Below, in pieces: positions 16,458-29,140 of a DNA stretch of 64,000 nucleotides. The notes under the pieces are model-generated. The model worked only from the letters and a program-made list of their open reading frames with translations, searched no databases and had not been told where the DNA came from. A program made the position numbers and the translations under genes. The stretch lies in assembly GCF_019668485.1 (NCBI RefSeq), contig NZ_AP024619.1:681001-745000 (forward strand), given 5' to 3'. This stretch comes from Gelria sp. Kuro-4. GTDB taxonomy: Bacteria > Bacillota > DTU030 > DUMP01. Numbering within the stretch: position 1 is the stretch's first letter; every line of letters starts with the position of its first letter.

Positions 16458-17150
16458 ATGCCGGAGAAGATCCTGGTGGTGGACGACGAAGAACCCATCG
16501 CCGACATCTTGGAGTTCAACCTGAAAAAAGACGGCTACCAGGTCGAAGTCGCCTTCGACGGTGAAGCGGCCCTGGCCAAGGCGGCCAGCTTCAAGCCCGA
16601 CCTGATCATCCTCGATATCATGCTTCCCAAGCTGGACGGCTGGGCGGTCTGCCAGCGCCTGCGCCAGCACTCCACCGTGCCCATCATCATGCTCACCGCC
16701 AAGGACGAAGAGACCGACAAGGTCCTCGGCCTTGAACTCGGCGCCGACGACTACGTCACCAAACCCTTCAGCCCGCGCGAGCTCCTGGCCCGGGTGCGGG
16801 CGCTGCTGCGCCGCGCCCAGTCCTATCGCGGCGACGAAGGGCACGGCTCGGTGCTCACCTTTGGCGACCTTACCCTGGACCTTACCCGCTACGAGGTTAC
16901 CAAGCGGGGCGAAAACATCGGGCTGACGCTGCGTGAATTTGAGCTCCTCAAGTTCCTGGCGCTCTCGCCCGGCCGAGTCTTCTCACGCGAGACCCTGCTC
17001 GAGAAGGTGTGGGGCTACGACTATTACGGCGACATCCGCACCGTGGATGTCACCGTGCGCCGCCTGCGTGAAAAGCTGGAAGACGACCCGGGCAACCCTA
17101 CCTACGTGCAGACTAAGCGCGGTATCGGGTACTTTTTTAGGGGGCAGTAA
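16458..17150 (+). CDS. walR: Response regulator WalR (YycF)
   Basis: A 230-residue OmpR-family regulator. The receiver domain has DDEE at 9-12, Asp53 in LIILDIMLPKLDGW and Lys in YVTKPFSPREL. The winged helix includes LTLREFELLKFLALSPGRVF, KVWGYDYYGDIRTVDVTVRR and RGIGYFF. The order regulator, kinase, YycH, YycI identifies it as WalR, the regulator of cell-wall metabolism. Phosphorylation comes from WalK, encoded 3 bases downstream. Bacillus WalR binds TGTWAH-N5-TGTWAH, which matches the repeats at 8461. Confidence 0.93.
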   Translation: MPEKILVVDDEEPIADILEFNLKKDGYQVEVAFDGEAALAKAASFKPDLIILDIMLPKLDGWAVCQRLRQHSTVPIIMLTAKDEETDKVLGLELGADDYVTKPFSPRELLARVRALLRRAQSYRGDEGHGSVLTFGDLTLDLTRYEVTKRGENIGLTLREFELLKFLALSPGRVFSRETLLEKVWGYDYYGDIRTVDVTVRRLREKLEDDPGNPTYVQTKRGIGYFFRGQ

Positions 17151-17153
17151 GTT

Positions 17154-18950
17154 TTGCGGAGCATCCAGGGGAAGATCGTCGTTATCTACATTCTCCTGGT
17201 ACTGGTGGCGATGGAACTCATCAGCGTCCAGCTGGTGCGCCGCCTGCAGAGTTACTACGAGACCAACTTTCGCACCTCACTCACGGCCCAGGCCAACCTC
17301 CTGGCCGGCTTTTCCGTGCGCTACTTCAGCGGTGAGCAACCGGAGAGCTACCTGGGCGACCTGGTGGATAATTTCCGCCTGCAGACGGGAGCCCAGATTG
17401 TGGTGGTGGATGCCGGCGGCATGGTGCTGGCGGCCACCGGGGACGCCAGCACGCAACTCGGGAAGCGCCTGCAGCAACCGGAACTCACCCGCGCCCTCTC
17501 CGGGGTGGCCGGGGGTGAAATACGCCGCGACAGCGCCCAAGGGTCCCGCACCTTCTACCTGGCCGTCCCGGTGCGCCGGGAAGCCCAGGTGGTAGGCGCC
17601 GTGGGCTTTAGTTCGTCTTTGGCCGAGGTTGACCGGACGCTGAATGAGATCAAGGGGATTCTGCTCAAGGCCACGGCCATCGCCCTTTCAGCCACGGTTT
17701 TCCTCGGCTTTGCCCTGGCCCGCACCATCACCCAGCCCATTCAAGAGGTTACCCGCCAGGCGGCGGTGATTGCCGGGGGCGAGTTTGGAGAACCGGTCAC
17801 CGTCCGCTCCCATGACGAGATTGGGCAGCTGGCCGCCGGCTTCAATTACCTGCGCGAGCGCCTGCAGCAAACCCTGCAGGAGATCTCCGACGAAAAAGAA
17901 AAGGTAGAGGCCGTCCTCGCCAACTTGAACGACGGCGTTCTGGCCCTGGACCCGGCGGGGCGCATTGTGCACCTCAACCCGGCGGCCCGGGGCCTGCTGC
18001 GCCTGCCGCAGGCGCCGGCGGATGTCCGCGGCCGCCGTTGGACGGAGGTTTTCCCCGAGCTCGGGCTCGCTGCGGAGCTGGCCCGGGCCCAAGGCGGCAC
18101 CCCGGTGACGGTGCGCCTCGACGGCGAAAAGACCGGCGGCCGCGTGCTCAAGGTGCACCTTGACCCCTTCAAAAGTGGCACGCGCCACGCCGGAGTGGTG
18201 CTCACCCTGCAGGACATCACCGAGCAGGAGCAGCTGGAGTCGCTGCGGCGTGAGTTTGTGGCCAATGTCTCCCACGAACTCCGGACGCCGCTGACCACCA
18301 TCAAGAGCTACGTCGAAACCCTGCTGGACAACGAGGGCGCCCTGGAGCCTTCGCTCAGCCGGCGGTTCCTCGCCGTCATCAATGCCGAAGTGGACCGGAT
18401 GACCCGCCTGGTGCGCGATCTATTGCAGCTGGCCCAGCTGGATGCCGGACGCGTGCGCTGGGATAAGCGGCCGCTCGACCTGGCGACGGTGGTGGCCGAG
18501 GTGGCCGAGCGCTTTCGCATGCCCGCCGAGCGGGCCGGCCTTACCTTGAGCGTAAGCTCCGCCCCGGGGCTCCCGCCGGTGATCGCCGACCGGGACCGGG
18601 TGGAGCAGGTGCTGGCCAACCTCATCGGTAACGCCATCAAGTTTACGCCTTCCGGCGGGCGGATCGAGCTGCGCCTGGTCCGGGAAGGGTCCATGGTACG
18701 CACCACGGTGGCCGACACCGGGGTAGGCATCCCCTTGGAGGACCAGCCGCGCATCTTCGAGCGCTTTTACCGCGTGGACAAGGCCCGCTCCCGTACCCTG
18801 GGGGGCACCGGGCTGGGGCTTTCCATCGCCCGGCAGATCGTTGAGGCCCACGGCGGCGAGATCACGTTGACCAGCACACCCGGGCAGGGCACGGCGGTGA
18901 GCTTCGCCCTCCCGGTCCAGAAAGCCGGGGGTGGCGGTGTTGTGGCGTGA
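17154..18950 (+). CDS. walK: Sensor histidine kinase WalK (YycG)
   Basis: A 598-residue kinase starting at TTG behind AGGGGG. Domains: membrane helix (IVVIYILLVLVAMELISV), an extracytoplasmic Cache-like region (about 30-165), second helix (AIALSATVFLGFALA), HAMP (RTITQPIQEVTRQAAVIAGG), PAS (LNDGVLALDPAGRIVHLNPA), DHp with acceptor His (FVANVSHELRTPLTTIKSY) and ATPase motifs (NLIGNAIKFTPSGG, DTGVGIP, ERFYRVDKARSR, GGTGLGLSIA). It should phosphorylate WalR in response to cell-wall state, modulated by the YycH and YycI homologues that follow. Confidence 0.93.
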   Translation: MRSIQGKIVVIYILLVLVAMELISVQLVRRLQSYYETNFRTSLTAQANLLAGFSVRYFSGEQPESYLGDLVDNFRLQTGAQIVVVDAGGMVLAATGDASTQLGKRLQQPELTRALSGVAGGEIRRDSAQGSRTFYLAVPVRREAQVVGAVGFSSSLAEVDRTLNEIKGILLKATAIALSATVFLGFALARTITQPIQEVTRQAAVIAGGEFGEPVTVRSHDEIGQLAAGFNYLRERLQQTLQEISDEKEKVEAVLANLNDGVLALDPAGRIVHLNPAARGLLRLPQAPADVRGRRWTEVFPELGLAAELARAQGGTPVTVRLDGEKTGGRVLKVHLDPFKSGTRHAGVVLTLQDITEQEQLESLRREFVANVSHELRTPLTTIKSYVETLLDNEGALEPSLSRRFLAVINAEVDRMTRLVRDLLQLAQLDAGRVRWDKRPLDLATVVAEVAERFRMPAERAGLTLSVSSAPGLPPVIADRDRVEQVLANLIGNAIKFTPSGGRIELRLVREGSMVRTTVADTGVGIPLEDQPRIFERFYRVDKARSRTLGGTGLGLSIARQIVEAHGGEITLTSTPGQGTAVSFALPVQKAGGGGVVA

Positions 18951-20256
18951 GCGGGTAAAAAGTGCGCTCCTTGTGGTGTTGGTGGGCCTCAGCATTCACC
19001 TCAGCCTGCTTCTCTGGCAGGGGCTGCCGGCCGCCGAAGCGCCGGCGGCGGAACTCCCGGCCGGGGGCACGTACTGGGGCGCCGGGCGGGACCCGGTGGC
19101 GCTCTTGGCGCCGGCCCGGCTGGTCCTCCACCGCGCCAAGGGTGCGCCGGCTTTGCTGTACCCGGGTTCCCCCGGCTACGAACGGGCGTGGAGCGGGGCG
19201 CTGGATGTGTTGCAGCAGCTGGGCAGCCTGAGCCCCGCCCAGCTGGCCGGAGAGGAGGTCGCCGCGGCGGCGTGGAAACCCGGCGCCGGCGGTATTGCCT
19301 TAGAACTGATTTTTCCTTTGCCCATAGGCCCGGAGCTCTGGGGGCCGGTGCTGGACTACCCGGAGGGCTTCCAGCTTCCCTGGCCGGTGCAGCGGGCGCT
19401 GGTGGTGCCGGGGCAGGAGCCGGCCCTCCTTTTGGCCGGCCCCGGCCCGGGCCAGCTGCGCGGCTTCAAGCTGCCCGGCGCCGGGACAACCCTGGGCGGT
19501 ATCTTACGGGAGCTTTCGGGCACAGCGCTGCTTCCCGCCCGCGAACTCAAAGGCCCGCCGCCGGTCGGAAGCGGCCTTTACGTACCGGGGACAAGTCTTT
19601 CCCTCCCGGTACTTAGAGTGGGCGGCGAGGCGGCGGACCCGGAGGTGGTGGCAAGCAGCTTTTTCGCCGACCTTTCCCTGACGCGCTGCATCCGCGAACG
19701 CGACGGGGCCACCATTTACAGCGATGGGCAGCGCGGCGTGCGCGTCCGCCCGGACGGTGGGGTGGAATACAACGCGCCGGAGGTGATGGCCGGTGTCCTG
19801 CTGCCACCGGCCCAGGCCCTGGAGCGTGCGGCCCGCTTCATCACCCAGCACGGCGGCTGGCCCCAAGAGGCGCGCCTGGCCCAGTTGACCGAGGTGCCGA
19901 GCGCCCCGGATGGCTTCCACTACCGCCTTGTCTTCACGCAATACTGGAACGGCCTGCCGGCGCTGACGCCCACGCTCGAACTTATGCTCAGCGACCGTGG
20001 CGTGGGCCGCTACCGGCGTTCGGTGTTGCGCGCGGCATGGCGTGCCCGCTGGGCCAGCGTAAGCTCCGCCGGCCTGGAGGAGGCCATCGGCCGCAGCGGT
20101 AAACTACCCAAAGAAGACACGGTGGCCGACGTGTACCTGGCCTACCGGGAAGAGACGGGGCAGAGCGGCGAGCTCTTGCTGGTGCCGGTGTGGGCGGTGG
20201 AAACGGCTCACGGCCGTATCTTCTGGCTGCCGGCGGAGGGGGGCGGCGGGCAGTGA
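18937..20256 (+). CDS. walH: YycH-like regulator of WalK
   Basis: About 440 residues with an N-terminal membrane helix (VKSALLVVLVGLSIHLSLLL) and a large extracytoplasmic region, as in YycH. The start overlaps the end of walK; GTG 18937 is chosen behind GGGGGTGG, with GTG 18931 and TTG 18940 as alternatives. Sequence conservation in this family is low, so the name rests on position, topology and size. In Bacillus, YycH and YycI contact the WalK membrane domain and restrain it. Confidence 0.8.
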   Translation: MLWRERVKSALLVVLVGLSIHLSLLLWQGLPAAEAPAAELPAGGTYWGAGRDPVALLAPARLVLHRAKGAPALLYPGSPGYERAWSGALDVLQQLGSLSPAQLAGEEVAAAAWKPGAGGIALELIFPLPIGPELWGPVLDYPEGFQLPWPVQRALVVPGQEPALLLAGPGPGQLRGFKLPGAGTTLGGILRELSGTALLPARELKGPPPVGSGLYVPGTSLSLPVLRVGGEAADPEVVASSFFADLSLTRCIRERDGATIYSDGQRGVRVRPDGGVEYNAPEVMAGVLLPPAQALERAARFITQHGGWPQEARLAQLTEVPSAPDGFHYRLVFTQYWNGLPALTPTLELMLSDRGVGRYRRSVLRAAWRARWASVSSAGLEEAIGRSGKLPKEDTVADVYLAYREETGQSGELLLVPVWAVETAHGRIFWLPAEGGGGQ

Positions 20257-21119
20257 ACTGGGCGCGGGCGAAAAGCCTTCTTTTGGCGGCTTTTTTAGTG
20301 CTGGACCTGGCCTTGGCGTGGCTTTACCTGAACTTGGAACAGAAGGTTCCGGGGCAGGCGGCGGCGGGCCAGGCGGAACCCGAGCTGGTGGAGCGGCTGG
20401 CGCAGAAGAACGTCACCCTGGCCGCCGCGCTGCCGCGGGAGACGCCGGCGCTGGCGCTGCTGCGCGTCGGCATCGACAAGGAGAACCCTTACCCCCAGGC
20501 TCTGAGCTTGTTTGGCAGCCTGGATGGTGTGGAGGTGGTGCGCGGCGCTGACCCTCTCTTGGAGCTGGCCTTCAGCCGGGGGCCGGAGGAGCTCCTCTTT
20601 TACACCAGCGGGGTCACCGTTTACACCCACCGGGGACGGGGAGCAACCACCGGGGAGCAGACAGCGGCCGGCGCGGTGGACAAGGCACGCGCGTTTCTAG
20701 AGCGGCACGGCGGCCTGGACGGGCTTACGCTCAGCCGGGTTGTTCCTTACCGCCGGGAGGGTACATACCTGGTGGAGTTCGGGCAAAGCTATGGAAGGTT
20801 CCCCTTGGTGGGGGCGAGCGGTGCGGTGCTGGTGGTGGCGCCGGAGGGCGTGGAGAACTGTTGGCGGCGGCGGCTCACGGTTTTCGGTGAGAGCGGGCGT
20901 CCCCGCACGGTGGTTTCCGCCGCCGACGCGCTTCTGGCGCTGGCCCTGGAGCGGCCGCGCCCCGAAGCCGCCCCGCTTACGGTGCACGAGGTGGTGCTGG
21001 GGTACTACAACAAGATCTACAATGCCGACGAATGGGAGGCGGCCCCTGTGTGGCGCATCTGGACGGGTGGTGACACCTACTTTTACGTAAACGCCTTTAC
21101 GGGTGAACTGGAAGGGTAG
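20253..21119 (+). CDS. walI: YycI-like regulator of WalK
   Basis: 288 residues starting with GTG, which overlaps the walH stop (GTGA). It begins VNWARAKSLLLAAFLVLDLALAWLYL, the short inside, single-helix topology seen in YycI, and the C-terminal part (VHEVVLGYYNKIYNADEW through APVWRIWTGGDTYFYVNAFTGE) matches the usual end of the family. The usual next gene, yycJ (a metallo-beta-lactamase-fold protein), is absent here; the V-ATPase operon follows instead. Confidence 0.85.
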   Translation: MNWARAKSLLLAAFLVLDLALAWLYLNLEQKVPGQAAAGQAEPELVERLAQKNVTLAAALPRETPALALLRVGIDKENPYPQALSLFGSLDGVEVVRGADPLLELAFSRGPEELLFYTSGVTVYTHRGRGATTGEQTAAGAVDKARAFLERHGGLDGLTLSRVVPYRREGTYLVEFGQSYGRFPLVGASGAVLVVAPEGVENCWRRRLTVFGESGRPRTVVSAADALLALALERPRPEAAPLTVHEVVLGYYNKIYNADEWEAAPVWRIWTGGDTYFYVNAFTGELEG

Positions 21120-21155
21120 CCCGGTTAAAGTTTTAACAGATATAAAGAATATTGT

Positions 21156-21185
21156 TTGCCCCAGGGTTTTTCCTTATGCTATAAT
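21156..21185 (+). promoter_or_regulatory. Promoter of the V-ATPase operon
   Basis: TTGCCC (21156-21161), an 18-bp spacer and TATAAT (21180-21185) with an extended TGC before it, 58 bp ahead of the first V-ATPase gene. It separates the operon from the wal genes. Confidence 0.65.
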
Positions 21186-21243
21186 GTGGTCGTGCTGGTC
21201 TTTATGCTCAATTGACGATGTCCAGCTTGCGCAAGAGGTGGTG

Positions 21244-21562
21244 ATGTCTTTGGCAATCGAAGCCCTGCGTGCCGTGCGCGAGACGGAGGCGAACGCCCTG
21301 GAACTGAGGCGTGCCGCCCGCGAAGAAGCCCGGCGCACGGTGGAACGCGCGGAGGCCGAGGGCGAAGCCCTGGTGGAGCAGGCCGTTCGGGCGGCCCAGG
21401 AGGAAGCCCGCAAGCTGCTGGCCCAGGCTGAGGCCGAAGCCGCGCGGGAAGCCGAACCGATTAAGAAAGAGGCCGAAAAGGCCTGTGCCCGGATCCGGCA
21501 GGAAGCGGCAGGGCGTCTCCCCCCGGCGGTAGCGCTTATCGTGGAGAGGATAGTGAAAGCCA

Positions 21563-21576
<14 letters not shown>
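21244..21576 (+). CDS. ntpF: V-type ATPase peripheral stalk subunit (G/H, NtpF-like)
   Basis: A 110-residue protein that is almost entirely charged alpha-helix with Ala/Glu/Arg heptads (REEARRTVERAEAEGEALVE, RKLLAQAEAEAAREAEP), as expected for the coiled-coil stalk subunit that pairs with subunit E. The first gene of the operon is where Enterococcus hirae has ntpF. Its stop overlaps the start of the subunit I gene. Confidence 0.82.
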
Positions 21577-24012
<2,436 letters not shown>

Positions 24013-24618
24013 ATGGCGGACATTACGGCACTGGCCCAGCGCATCCGCTCGCGGGCGGAAGCGGAAGCGGAGGAGGTAAAGGCTGCGGCCCGCCGGCAGG
24101 CGGAAGACCTCCTTGCGCGGGCGCGGGCACGGGCGGAAAAGGAGCGGGAGGCCATCCTGACCCGGGCCCGCACCGAAGCCGCGGAAAGAAAGCGCCGGCT
24201 CCTGGCCAAGGCGGAGATGGAAGCGCGCCAGGAGGAGCTCCGGGCCAAGGACGAGCTGGTGGACAAGGCCTTTGAGCTGGCGCTGAAAGAGCTCCGGGAA
24301 CTCCCGGCCGCCGAGTACCAGGCGCTGCTCCGGCCGCTCCTGGTGGCGGCCGCCGAAACGGGCGAGGAAGAGGTGATCGTGGCGCCCCATGACCGGGAGC
24401 GCCTGGGTCCGGACTTTTTGGCCCGCGTGAACCAGGAGCTTGCCGCCCGCGGCAAGCCCGGCAGACTGACCCTGGCGGCCGAGACCCGGCCGCTCGAGGG
24501 TGGCTTTGTCCTGCGTTCCGGCGGTGTGGAAAACAACTACTCCTTCGAATTGATCCTTAAGCTTACCCGGGATGAACTGGAGCAGGAAGTAGCTGCCGTC
24601 CTTTTCCCTGCCGGCTGA
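24013..24618 (+). CDS. ntpE: V-type ATPase subunit E
   Basis: A 201-residue peripheral stalk subunit. Residues 1-95 are an unbroken charged helix (RIRSRAEAEAEEVKAAARRQ, ARARAEKEREAILTRARTEA); the C-terminal half is a compact domain with EEVIVAPHDRERLG and EGGFVLRSGGVENNYSFE, typical of the family. Its ATG directly follows the stop of the K gene. Confidence 0.93.
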   Translation: MADITALAQRIRSRAEAEAEEVKAAARRQAEDLLARARARAEKEREAILTRARTEAAERKRRLLAKAEMEARQEELRAKDELVDKAFELALKELRELPAAEYQALLRPLLVAAAETGEEEVIVAPHDRERLGPDFLARVNQELAARGKPGRLTLAAETRPLEGGFVLRSGGVENNYSFELILKLTRDELEQEVAAVLFPAG

Positions 24619-24645
24619 GTCCAGGTTAGGAAAGGAGGCGGAGAA

Positions 24646-25668
24646 GTGAACGGCGACAAGACAGAGTACGCTTACTCGGTGGCCCGCGTGCGGGCGCTGG
24701 AGACGGGGCTTCTCGACCGCGGTAAGATCGAGCGCATGGTGGAGGCCAGGGACGCCGCTGAAGCGCTGAAGGTCCTGGGCGAAACCCCCTACGCCGCGGC
24801 GGTGGGGCAGCTGGCGAGCGTGTACGATTATGAGTCCATGCTGCGCCGGGAGCTCGTCGCGGTGCGTGCCCTCTTTTGGAAGATCTCGCCCCACCCCGAG
24901 CTGACAGACCTGTTTTTCCTGAAGTACGACGTCCTCAACCTGAAGCTGCTGCTCAAAGGACGTCACCTGGGGCAGAAGACGGACGACCTTTTAGTAGCCG
25001 CCGGCACCATCGGGCCGGAGCGGCTGGCCGCCATGGCGGCCGCGGACAACTGGAAAGAGCTCCCCGCAGAGCTGGCTGCGGCTGCCCACCAGGCCGGGGA
25101 GGCCCTGGCGGAAGAGGGCGACCCGCAGCTGGTGGACACCCTCCTCGATAAGGCGTACTACGCCTACCTGACACGGGTCCTCGGCGAGCGGGGGGAGGAG
25201 TTCCTGCGCGCCCTGGTCAGCCTGCAGGTGGACCTCACCAATATCAAGACCTTCGTCCGCGTGCGGCACGTGGTGGGCGGAGACGCCGCCCGCGCCCGCG
25301 CGCTCCTGCCGCGCTTTTTCCTCCCTGGTGGCCGGCTCGCCCTCGATTACTTCCTGGCCCAGGTCGAAGAACCGCTCCCGGCCTTTGCCGACCGCCTGGC
25401 CAAAGATGCCCTGGGGCCGGTGGTGGGGGAAGGAATCACGGCCTGGCAACGCGAAAAGAGCCTCACCCGCTACGAGAAGCTGGCCGATGACTTTCTGCTG
25501 GCCTACGTGAAAAAAAGCCGGCTCATCGCCTTCGGCGTTGAGCCGCTGGTGGCTTATCTTATGGCTAAGGAGAACGAGATTAAGCTCATCCGCATCATCA
25601 TGGTGGGGAAGATCAACGGGCTCCCGGCGGCCGAGATCAGGGAAAGGCTGCGTGATGTCTATGCCTAA
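24646..25668 (+). CDS. ntpC: V-type ATPase subunit C (d-like)
   Basis: A 340-residue helical subunit that seats the central shaft on the membrane ring. It begins YAYSVARVRALETGLL and shows DLFFLKYDVLNLKLLLKGRH, LQVDLTNIKTFVRVRH and the C-terminal EPLVAYLMAKENEIKLIRII, all standard for the family. The GTG start is preceded by AAAGGAGG. The end overlaps the next gene by 14 bp. Confidence 0.94.
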   Translation: MNGDKTEYAYSVARVRALETGLLDRGKIERMVEARDAAEALKVLGETPYAAAVGQLASVYDYESMLRRELVAVRALFWKISPHPELTDLFFLKYDVLNLKLLLKGRHLGQKTDDLLVAAGTIGPERLAAMAAADNWKELPAELAAAAHQAGEALAEEGDPQLVDTLLDKAYYAYLTRVLGERGEEFLRALVSLQVDLTNIKTFVRVRHVVGGDAARARALLPRFFLPGGRLALDYFLAQVEEPLPAFADRLAKDALGPVVGEGITAWQREKSLTRYEKLADDFLLAYVKKSRLIAFGVEPLVAYLMAKENEIKLIRIIMVGKINGLPAAEIRERLRDVYA

Positions 25669-25987
25669 GATTGCAGTCATCGGCGACCGTGACTCCATCC
25701 TCGGCTTCAAGGCCGTAGGCGTCAGCACCTTTCCCGTAACCGGCTCCGAAGAGGTGGCGGAAGCTTTGCGCCGGGTAGCCGGGGGTGACTACGGTGTGGT
25801 GTTCATCACCGAGCAGGCTGCCGATGAGGCCCGCGAGGCCGTAAGTGAGGCAAGCCGAAGAAACACCCCTATCCTGGTTCCCATTCCCAGCAGCCGCGGG
25901 AGCCTGGGGCTGGGGATGGCCCAGATCAGGCGCAGCGTCGAAAGGGCCGTCGGCGCGGACATCTTATTCGGGAAAGAGGGTAGGTAA
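25655..25987 (+). CDS. ntpG: V-type ATPase subunit F (NtpG-like)
   Basis: A 110-residue Rossmann-like subunit: [20 protein letters not shown] at the start, [15 protein letters not shown] in the middle and [16 protein letters not shown] near the end. It binds the central shaft and regulates rotation. ATG 25655 or 25661 could be the start; both lie inside the end of the C gene. Confidence 0.92.
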   Translation: MSMPKIAVIGDRDSILGFKAVGVSTFPVTGSEEVAEALRRVAGGDYGVVFITEQAADEAREAVSEASRRNTPILVPIPSSRGSLGLGMAQIRRSVERAVGADILFGKEGR

Positions 25988-25989
25988 GT

Positions 25990-27762
25990 TTGGCGGTTGG
26001 CAGGATAATCAAAGTCTCCGGCCCCCTGGTGGTGGCCGAAGGCATGCAAGAAGCCAAGATGTACGACGTGGTCCGGGTAAGCGAAGCGCGCCTGATCGGC
26101 GAGGTGATCGAGATTCACGGGGACCGGGCCTCCATCCAGGTCTACGAAGAGACCGGCGGCATCGGCCCCGGAGAGCCCGTGTACCTGACCGGGGCGCCTC
26201 TTTCCGTGGAACTGGGCCCGGGCCTCATTGAGTCCATTTACGACGGCATCCAGCGCCCCCTGAACGTGGTCAGGGAGCAGGTGGGTGACCGCATCACCCG
26301 CGGCGTGGAAGCCTACGCCCTCAACCGGGAGAAAAAGTGGCGGTTTGTGCCGCGCGTCAAGGCGGGCGACAAGGTGGGCGCCGGCGACATTCTCGGCACC
26401 GTGCAGGAGACCACCCTGGTGGAGCACCGCATCATGGTACCGCCGGGCATCGCGGGCGAAGTGGCGGAGATCTTCAGCGGCGAGGCCACCGTCACCGACA
26501 CCATCGCCAAGATCCGCACCCCGGACGGTGTGCGCGAGGTCAGCATGCTGCAGCGGTGGCCGGTGCGCCAGGGGCGTCCCTATGGGGAAAAGCTCGCCCC
26601 GGAGGAGATCATGGTCACCGGCCAGCGCGTCATCGACATGTTCTTCCCGGTGGCCAAAGGCGGTACCGCCTGCATCCCGGGCCCCTTCGGGAGCGGCAAG
26701 ACGGTGGTGCAGCACCAGCTGGCCAAGTGGGCCGACGCCGAGATCATCGTCTACATCGGCTGCGGCGAGCGCGGCAACGAGATGACCGACGTGCTCCTGG
26801 AGTTCCCGGAACTGAAAGACCCCAAGAGCGGCGAGCCTCTCATGAAGCGCACCGTCCTCATCGCCAACACCTCCAACATGCCGGTGGCGGCGCGGGAGGC
26901 TTCCATTTACACCGGGATCACCATCGCCGAGTACTTCCGCGACATGGGCTACAGCGTGGCCCTCATGGCCGACTCCACCTCCCGCTGGGCCGAGGCCCTG
27001 CGCGAGATGTCCGGCCGTCTGGAGGAGATGCCCGGCGAAGAGGGCTACCCGGCCTACCTGGGTTCCCGGCTGGCGGAGTTCTACGAGCGGGCCGGGCGCG
27101 TGCGCTGCCTGGGCTCCGACGGCCGTATCGGCAACCTCACCGCTGTGGGCGCTGTCTCGCCTCCGGGCGGCGACCTCTCCGAGCCGGTCACCCAGAGCAC
27201 ACTGCGCATCGTCAAGGTGTTCTGGAGCCTGGACGCCTCCCTGGCCTATGCGCGCCACTTCCCGGCGATCAACTGGCTGCTCAGCTACTCGCTTTACCTC
27301 GACAACATCGATGCCTCCCTGCGCGAGCGCCTGGGAAATGAGTGGGTGGAGATGCGCACCGAGGCTATGCGCATCCTGCAGGAAGAGGCCGAACTCCAGG
27401 AGATCGTGCGCCTGGTGGGCGTAGACGCCCTCTCGCCGCGCGAGCGCCTTACCCTGGAGACGGCCAAGTCCGTGCGCGAGGACTTCCTCCTGCAAAACGC
27501 CTTCCACGATGTAGACACCTACTGCTCCCTGGAGAAGCAAAAGCGCATGATCCGCCTCATCCTCCTTCTGTACCACGAATGCCAGCGGGCCCTGGAGAAA
27601 GAGGCGCCGCTCGGCAAGCTCCTGGCGCTGCCGGTGCGCGAGCGTATCGCCCGTGCCAAGTACACGCCGGAGGACCAGCTGGCGGCCTTCGACGGGATTG
27701 AGGCCGAGATCAAGGAGCAGGTGACGGGCGTCACTGCCGAGGGAGGTGAGGAGGTTGCCTAA
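25990..27762 (+). CDS. ntpA: V-type ATPase catalytic subunit A
   Basis: A 590-residue catalytic subunit starting at TTG. It shows the family-specific non-homologous insert after the barrel (residues ~115-185), the P-loop [25 protein letters not shown] with the catalytic Glu, [14 protein letters not shown]-type region (here [14 protein letters not shown]) and [19 protein letters not shown]. It is full length with all ATPase motifs intact, so the complex should be functional. Confidence 0.97.
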   Translation: MAVGRIIKVSGPLVVAEGMQEAKMYDVVRVSEARLIGEVIEIHGDRASIQVYEETGGIGPGEPVYLTGAPLSVELGPGLIESIYDGIQRPLNVVREQVGDRITRGVEAYALNREKKWRFVPRVKAGDKVGAGDILGTVQETTLVEHRIMVPPGIAGEVAEIFSGEATVTDTIAKIRTPDGVREVSMLQRWPVRQGRPYGEKLAPEEIMVTGQRVIDMFFPVAKGGTACIPGPFGSGKTVVQHQLAKWADAEIIVYIGCGERGNEMTDVLLEFPELKDPKSGEPLMKRTVLIANTSNMPVAAREASIYTGITIAEYFRDMGYSVALMADSTSRWAEALREMSGRLEEMPGEEGYPAYLGSRLAEFYERAGRVRCLGSDGRIGNLTAVGAVSPPGGDLSEPVTQSTLRIVKVFWSLDASLAYARHFPAINWLLSYSLYLDNIDASLRERLGNEWVEMRTEAMRILQEEAELQEIVRLVGVDALSPRERLTLETAKSVREDFLLQNAFHDVDTYCSLEKQKRMIRLILLLYHECQRALEKEAPLGKLLALPVRERIARAKYTPEDQLAAFDGIEAEIKEQVTGVTAEGGEEVA

Positions 27763-29137
27763 GGAGTACCGTACCATTTCCGAGATCGCCGGCCCCCTGA
27801 TGCTGGTGCAGGAGGTCGCCGGCGTCAAGTACAATGAACTGGTGGAGATTGAGCTGGCGGATGGCAGCATCCGGCGCGGGCAGGTCCTGGAGGTGAGCGG
27901 CGACACCGCCCTGGTGCAGGTGTTCGAGGGCACTTCAGGGCTCAACCTGGGGACCGCCAAGGTGCGCTTCCTGGGCCGGGGCCTGGAGCTGGCGGTCTCG
28001 CTCGATATCCTCGGCCGCGTCTTTGACGGCCTCGGTCGGCCGCGCGACACCGGGCCGCGCATCATCCCGGAGGCGCGGCTGGACATCAACGGCTACCCCA
28101 TCAACCCCACGGCGCGCGACTACCCCTCCGAGTTCATCCAGACCGGCATCTCGGCCATCGACGGCCTCAACACCATGGTCCGCGGCCAGAAGCTGCCCAT
28201 CTTCTCCGCCTCCGGCCTGCCGCACTCGCGCCTCGCGGCCCAGATCGCCCGCCAGGCCAAGGTGCTGGGGACGGAGACCAAGTTCGCCGTGGTGTTCGCC
28301 GCCATGGGCATCACCTTCGAAGAGGCCGACTTCTTCATCTCGGACTTCAGAAAGAGCGGCGCCATCGAGCGGGCCGTACTCTTTCTCAACCTCGCCGACG
28401 ACCCGGCCATCGAGCGTATCGCCACCCCGCGCATGGCGCTTACCGCGGCCGAGTACCTGGCCTACGAGAAGGACATGCACGTGCTGGTCATCCTCACCGA
28501 CATGACCAACTACGCCGAGGCCCTGCGCGAGATCTCCGCGGCCCGCAAAGAAGTGCCGGGCCGGCGCGGCTACCCCGGCTATCTCTACACGGACCTGGCC
28601 ACCATCTACGAGCGGGCCGGCCGCATCCGCGGCCGCGAAGGCTCGGTGACCCAGGTGCCCATCCTCACCATGCCTGAGGATGACAAGACCCACCCCATCC
28701 CGGACCTCACCGGGTACATCACCGAGGGGCAGATCATCTTAAGCCGCGACCTGCACCGCAAGGGTATCTACCCGCCCATCGACGTGCTGCCGTCGCTCTC
28801 CCGCTTAAAGGATAAAGGTATCGGCCGCGGCAAGACGCGTGAGGACCACGCCGACACCATGAACCAGCTCTACGCCGCCTACGCCCGCGGCAAAGAGGCC
28901 AAGGAGCTGGCCGCCATCCTGGGTGAAGCGGCGCTTTCCGAGACGGACAAACTCTTCTCCAAGTTCGCCGACGAGTTTGAGGCGCGCTACGTCAAGCAGG
29001 GCGAGAACGAGGACCGCACCATCATCCAAACGCTGGACCTCGGCTGGGAGCTTCTGAGCATGCTGCCGCGCGGTGAACTCAAGCGCATCCGCGACGAGTA
29101 CCTGGATAAGTACCTGCCGGCTGAGAAGGAGGAGTAG
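27755..29137 (+). CDS. ntpB: V-type ATPase regulatory subunit B
   Basis: A 460-residue nucleotide-binding but non-catalytic partner of A. TTG 27755 gives the usual start ([18 protein letters not shown]) with GGGAGG 8 bases upstream, and overlaps the A stop by 8 bp. Other landmarks are [39 protein letters not shown] in place of a P-loop, [16 protein letters not shown] (here [18 protein letters not shown]) and [17 protein letters not shown]. Confidence 0.96.
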   Translation: MPKEYRTISEIAGPLMLVQEVAGVKYNELVEIELADGSIRRGQVLEVSGDTALVQVFEGTSGLNLGTAKVRFLGRGLELAVSLDILGRVFDGLGRPRDTGPRIIPEARLDINGYPINPTARDYPSEFIQTGISAIDGLNTMVRGQKLPIFSASGLPHSRLAAQIARQAKVLGTETKFAVVFAAMGITFEEADFFISDFRKSGAIERAVLFLNLADDPAIERIATPRMALTAAEYLAYEKDMHVLVILTDMTNYAEALREISAARKEVPGRRGYPGYLYTDLATIYERAGRIRGREGSVTQVPILTMPEDDKTHPIPDLTGYITEGQIILSRDLHRKGIYPPIDVLPSLSRLKDKGIGRGKTREDHADTMNQLYAAYARGKEAKELAAILGEAALSETDKLFSKFADEFEARYVKQGENEDRTIIQTLDLGWELLSMLPRGELKRIRDEYLDKYLPAEKEE

Positions 29138-29140
29138 CCC

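Noticed and set aside
25789-28089. A 766-codon open frame antisense to the V-ATPase A and B genes
   Set aside because: It mirrors the third-codon GC bias of strongly conserved genes on the other strand, has no ribosome binding site and gives a His/Gly/Ala-rich product without domains.
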